The notes below the pieces were generated by a model, which was not told the DNA's origin, did not search any database, and saw only the letters and a program-made list of their open reading frames with translations. A stretch of DNA of 64,000 nucleotides from Ornithinimicrobium cerasi (GTDB lineage: Bacteria; Actinomycetota; Actinomycetes; Actinomycetales; Dermatophilaceae), in the NCBI RefSeq assembly GCF_003702705.1, contig NZ_QZMN01000002.1:248001-312000 (forward strand), written 5' to 3'. Within the stretch, counting starts at the first letter, position 1, and each line of letters opens with the position of its first letter. Both the position numbers and the translations under genes were made by a program. Positions 63,944 through 64,000 of this stretch are shown piece after piece.

Positions 63944-64000
63944 ATGCCGTCCGCACCCCTCCGCGAGCTCGTCGCCTCGACCGCGCTGCGCCTGGGCCCC
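63944..64000 (+). CDS. Possible start of a divergent gene (cut by window)
   Basis: An ATG at 63944 opens a frame of 19 codons (MPSAPLRELVASTALRLGP) to the window edge, after a purine-rich GAGATGGGG. It diverges from the ABC exporter pair, and codon use looks coding. Too little is visible to recognise a family. Confidence 0.4.
   Translation, partial: MPSAPLRELVASTALRLGP

Overview
This is a gene-dense, very GC-rich (roughly 70% or more) stretch of chromosome from a Gram-positive actinobacterium. RbpA, WhiA, an ANTAR response regulator of the PdtaR type, OpcA, the Trp-associated membrane protein (TIGR02234), the HGxxPAAW small protein and a SUF operon headed by SufR all point to Actinomycetota. 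The gene order (tkt-tal-pgi-zwf-opcA; uvrA-uvrC-rapZ-yvcK-whiA-gap-pgk-tpiA-secG; uvrB-terC; trpCBA) fits Micrococcales, perhaps an Intrasporangiaceae/Ornithinimicrobium/Serinicoccus-like organism; that placement is inference from recognised families, not a search. I see no phage, transposon, CRISPR or other obvious mobile DNA. No gene-free stretch exceeds 300 bases.

Layout. 1-4531: minus-strand suf operon (sufR-sufB-sufD-Rieske ferredoxin-sufC, the last cut by the window edge) for Fe-S cluster assembly. 4623-8104: ABC-2 type exporter plus heme A biosynthesis (ctaA, ctaB). 8338-16908: plus-strand pentose-phosphate operon ending in a single reading frame that joins OpcA to 6-phosphogluconolactonase. 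16974-20848: rbpA, secG and the lower glycolysis operon gap-pgk-tpiA. 20965-28946: whiA, yvcK, rapZ, uvrC and uvrA. 29114-36814: glutamate synthase gltBD, a metallo-beta-lactamase-fold hydrolase and an EamA exporter. 36825-41940: terC behind a manganese (yybP-ykoY) riboswitch, uvrB and rpsA. 42082-48511: a methyltransferase and a branched-chain amino acid ABC importer, livHMGF on plus and its binding protein facing it on minus. 48648-55019: polA, a hotdog thioesterase, a DUF554 protein, an ANTAR regulator, tRNA-Leu(CAA) and pyk. 55085-63886: a DsbA/MauE pair, trpABC, two Trp-associated small membrane proteins and a two-subunit ABC exporter. A fragment of a divergent gene may start at 63944.

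The genes are mostly core metabolism and housekeeping: carbon flow (glycolysis, pentose phosphate), nitrogen assimilation (GOGAT), tryptophan, heme A, Fe-S assembly and excision repair (uvrA, uvrB and uvrC are all here). I found no convincing wholly new system. The most notable items are the OpcA-Pgl fusion, the Mn riboswitch with a readable translational switch, a LivH permease carrying a secreted N-terminal domain, a palindrome placed exactly in the rpsA promoter spacer, and a repeated -10/start-codon arrangement that predicts many leaderless mRNAs.
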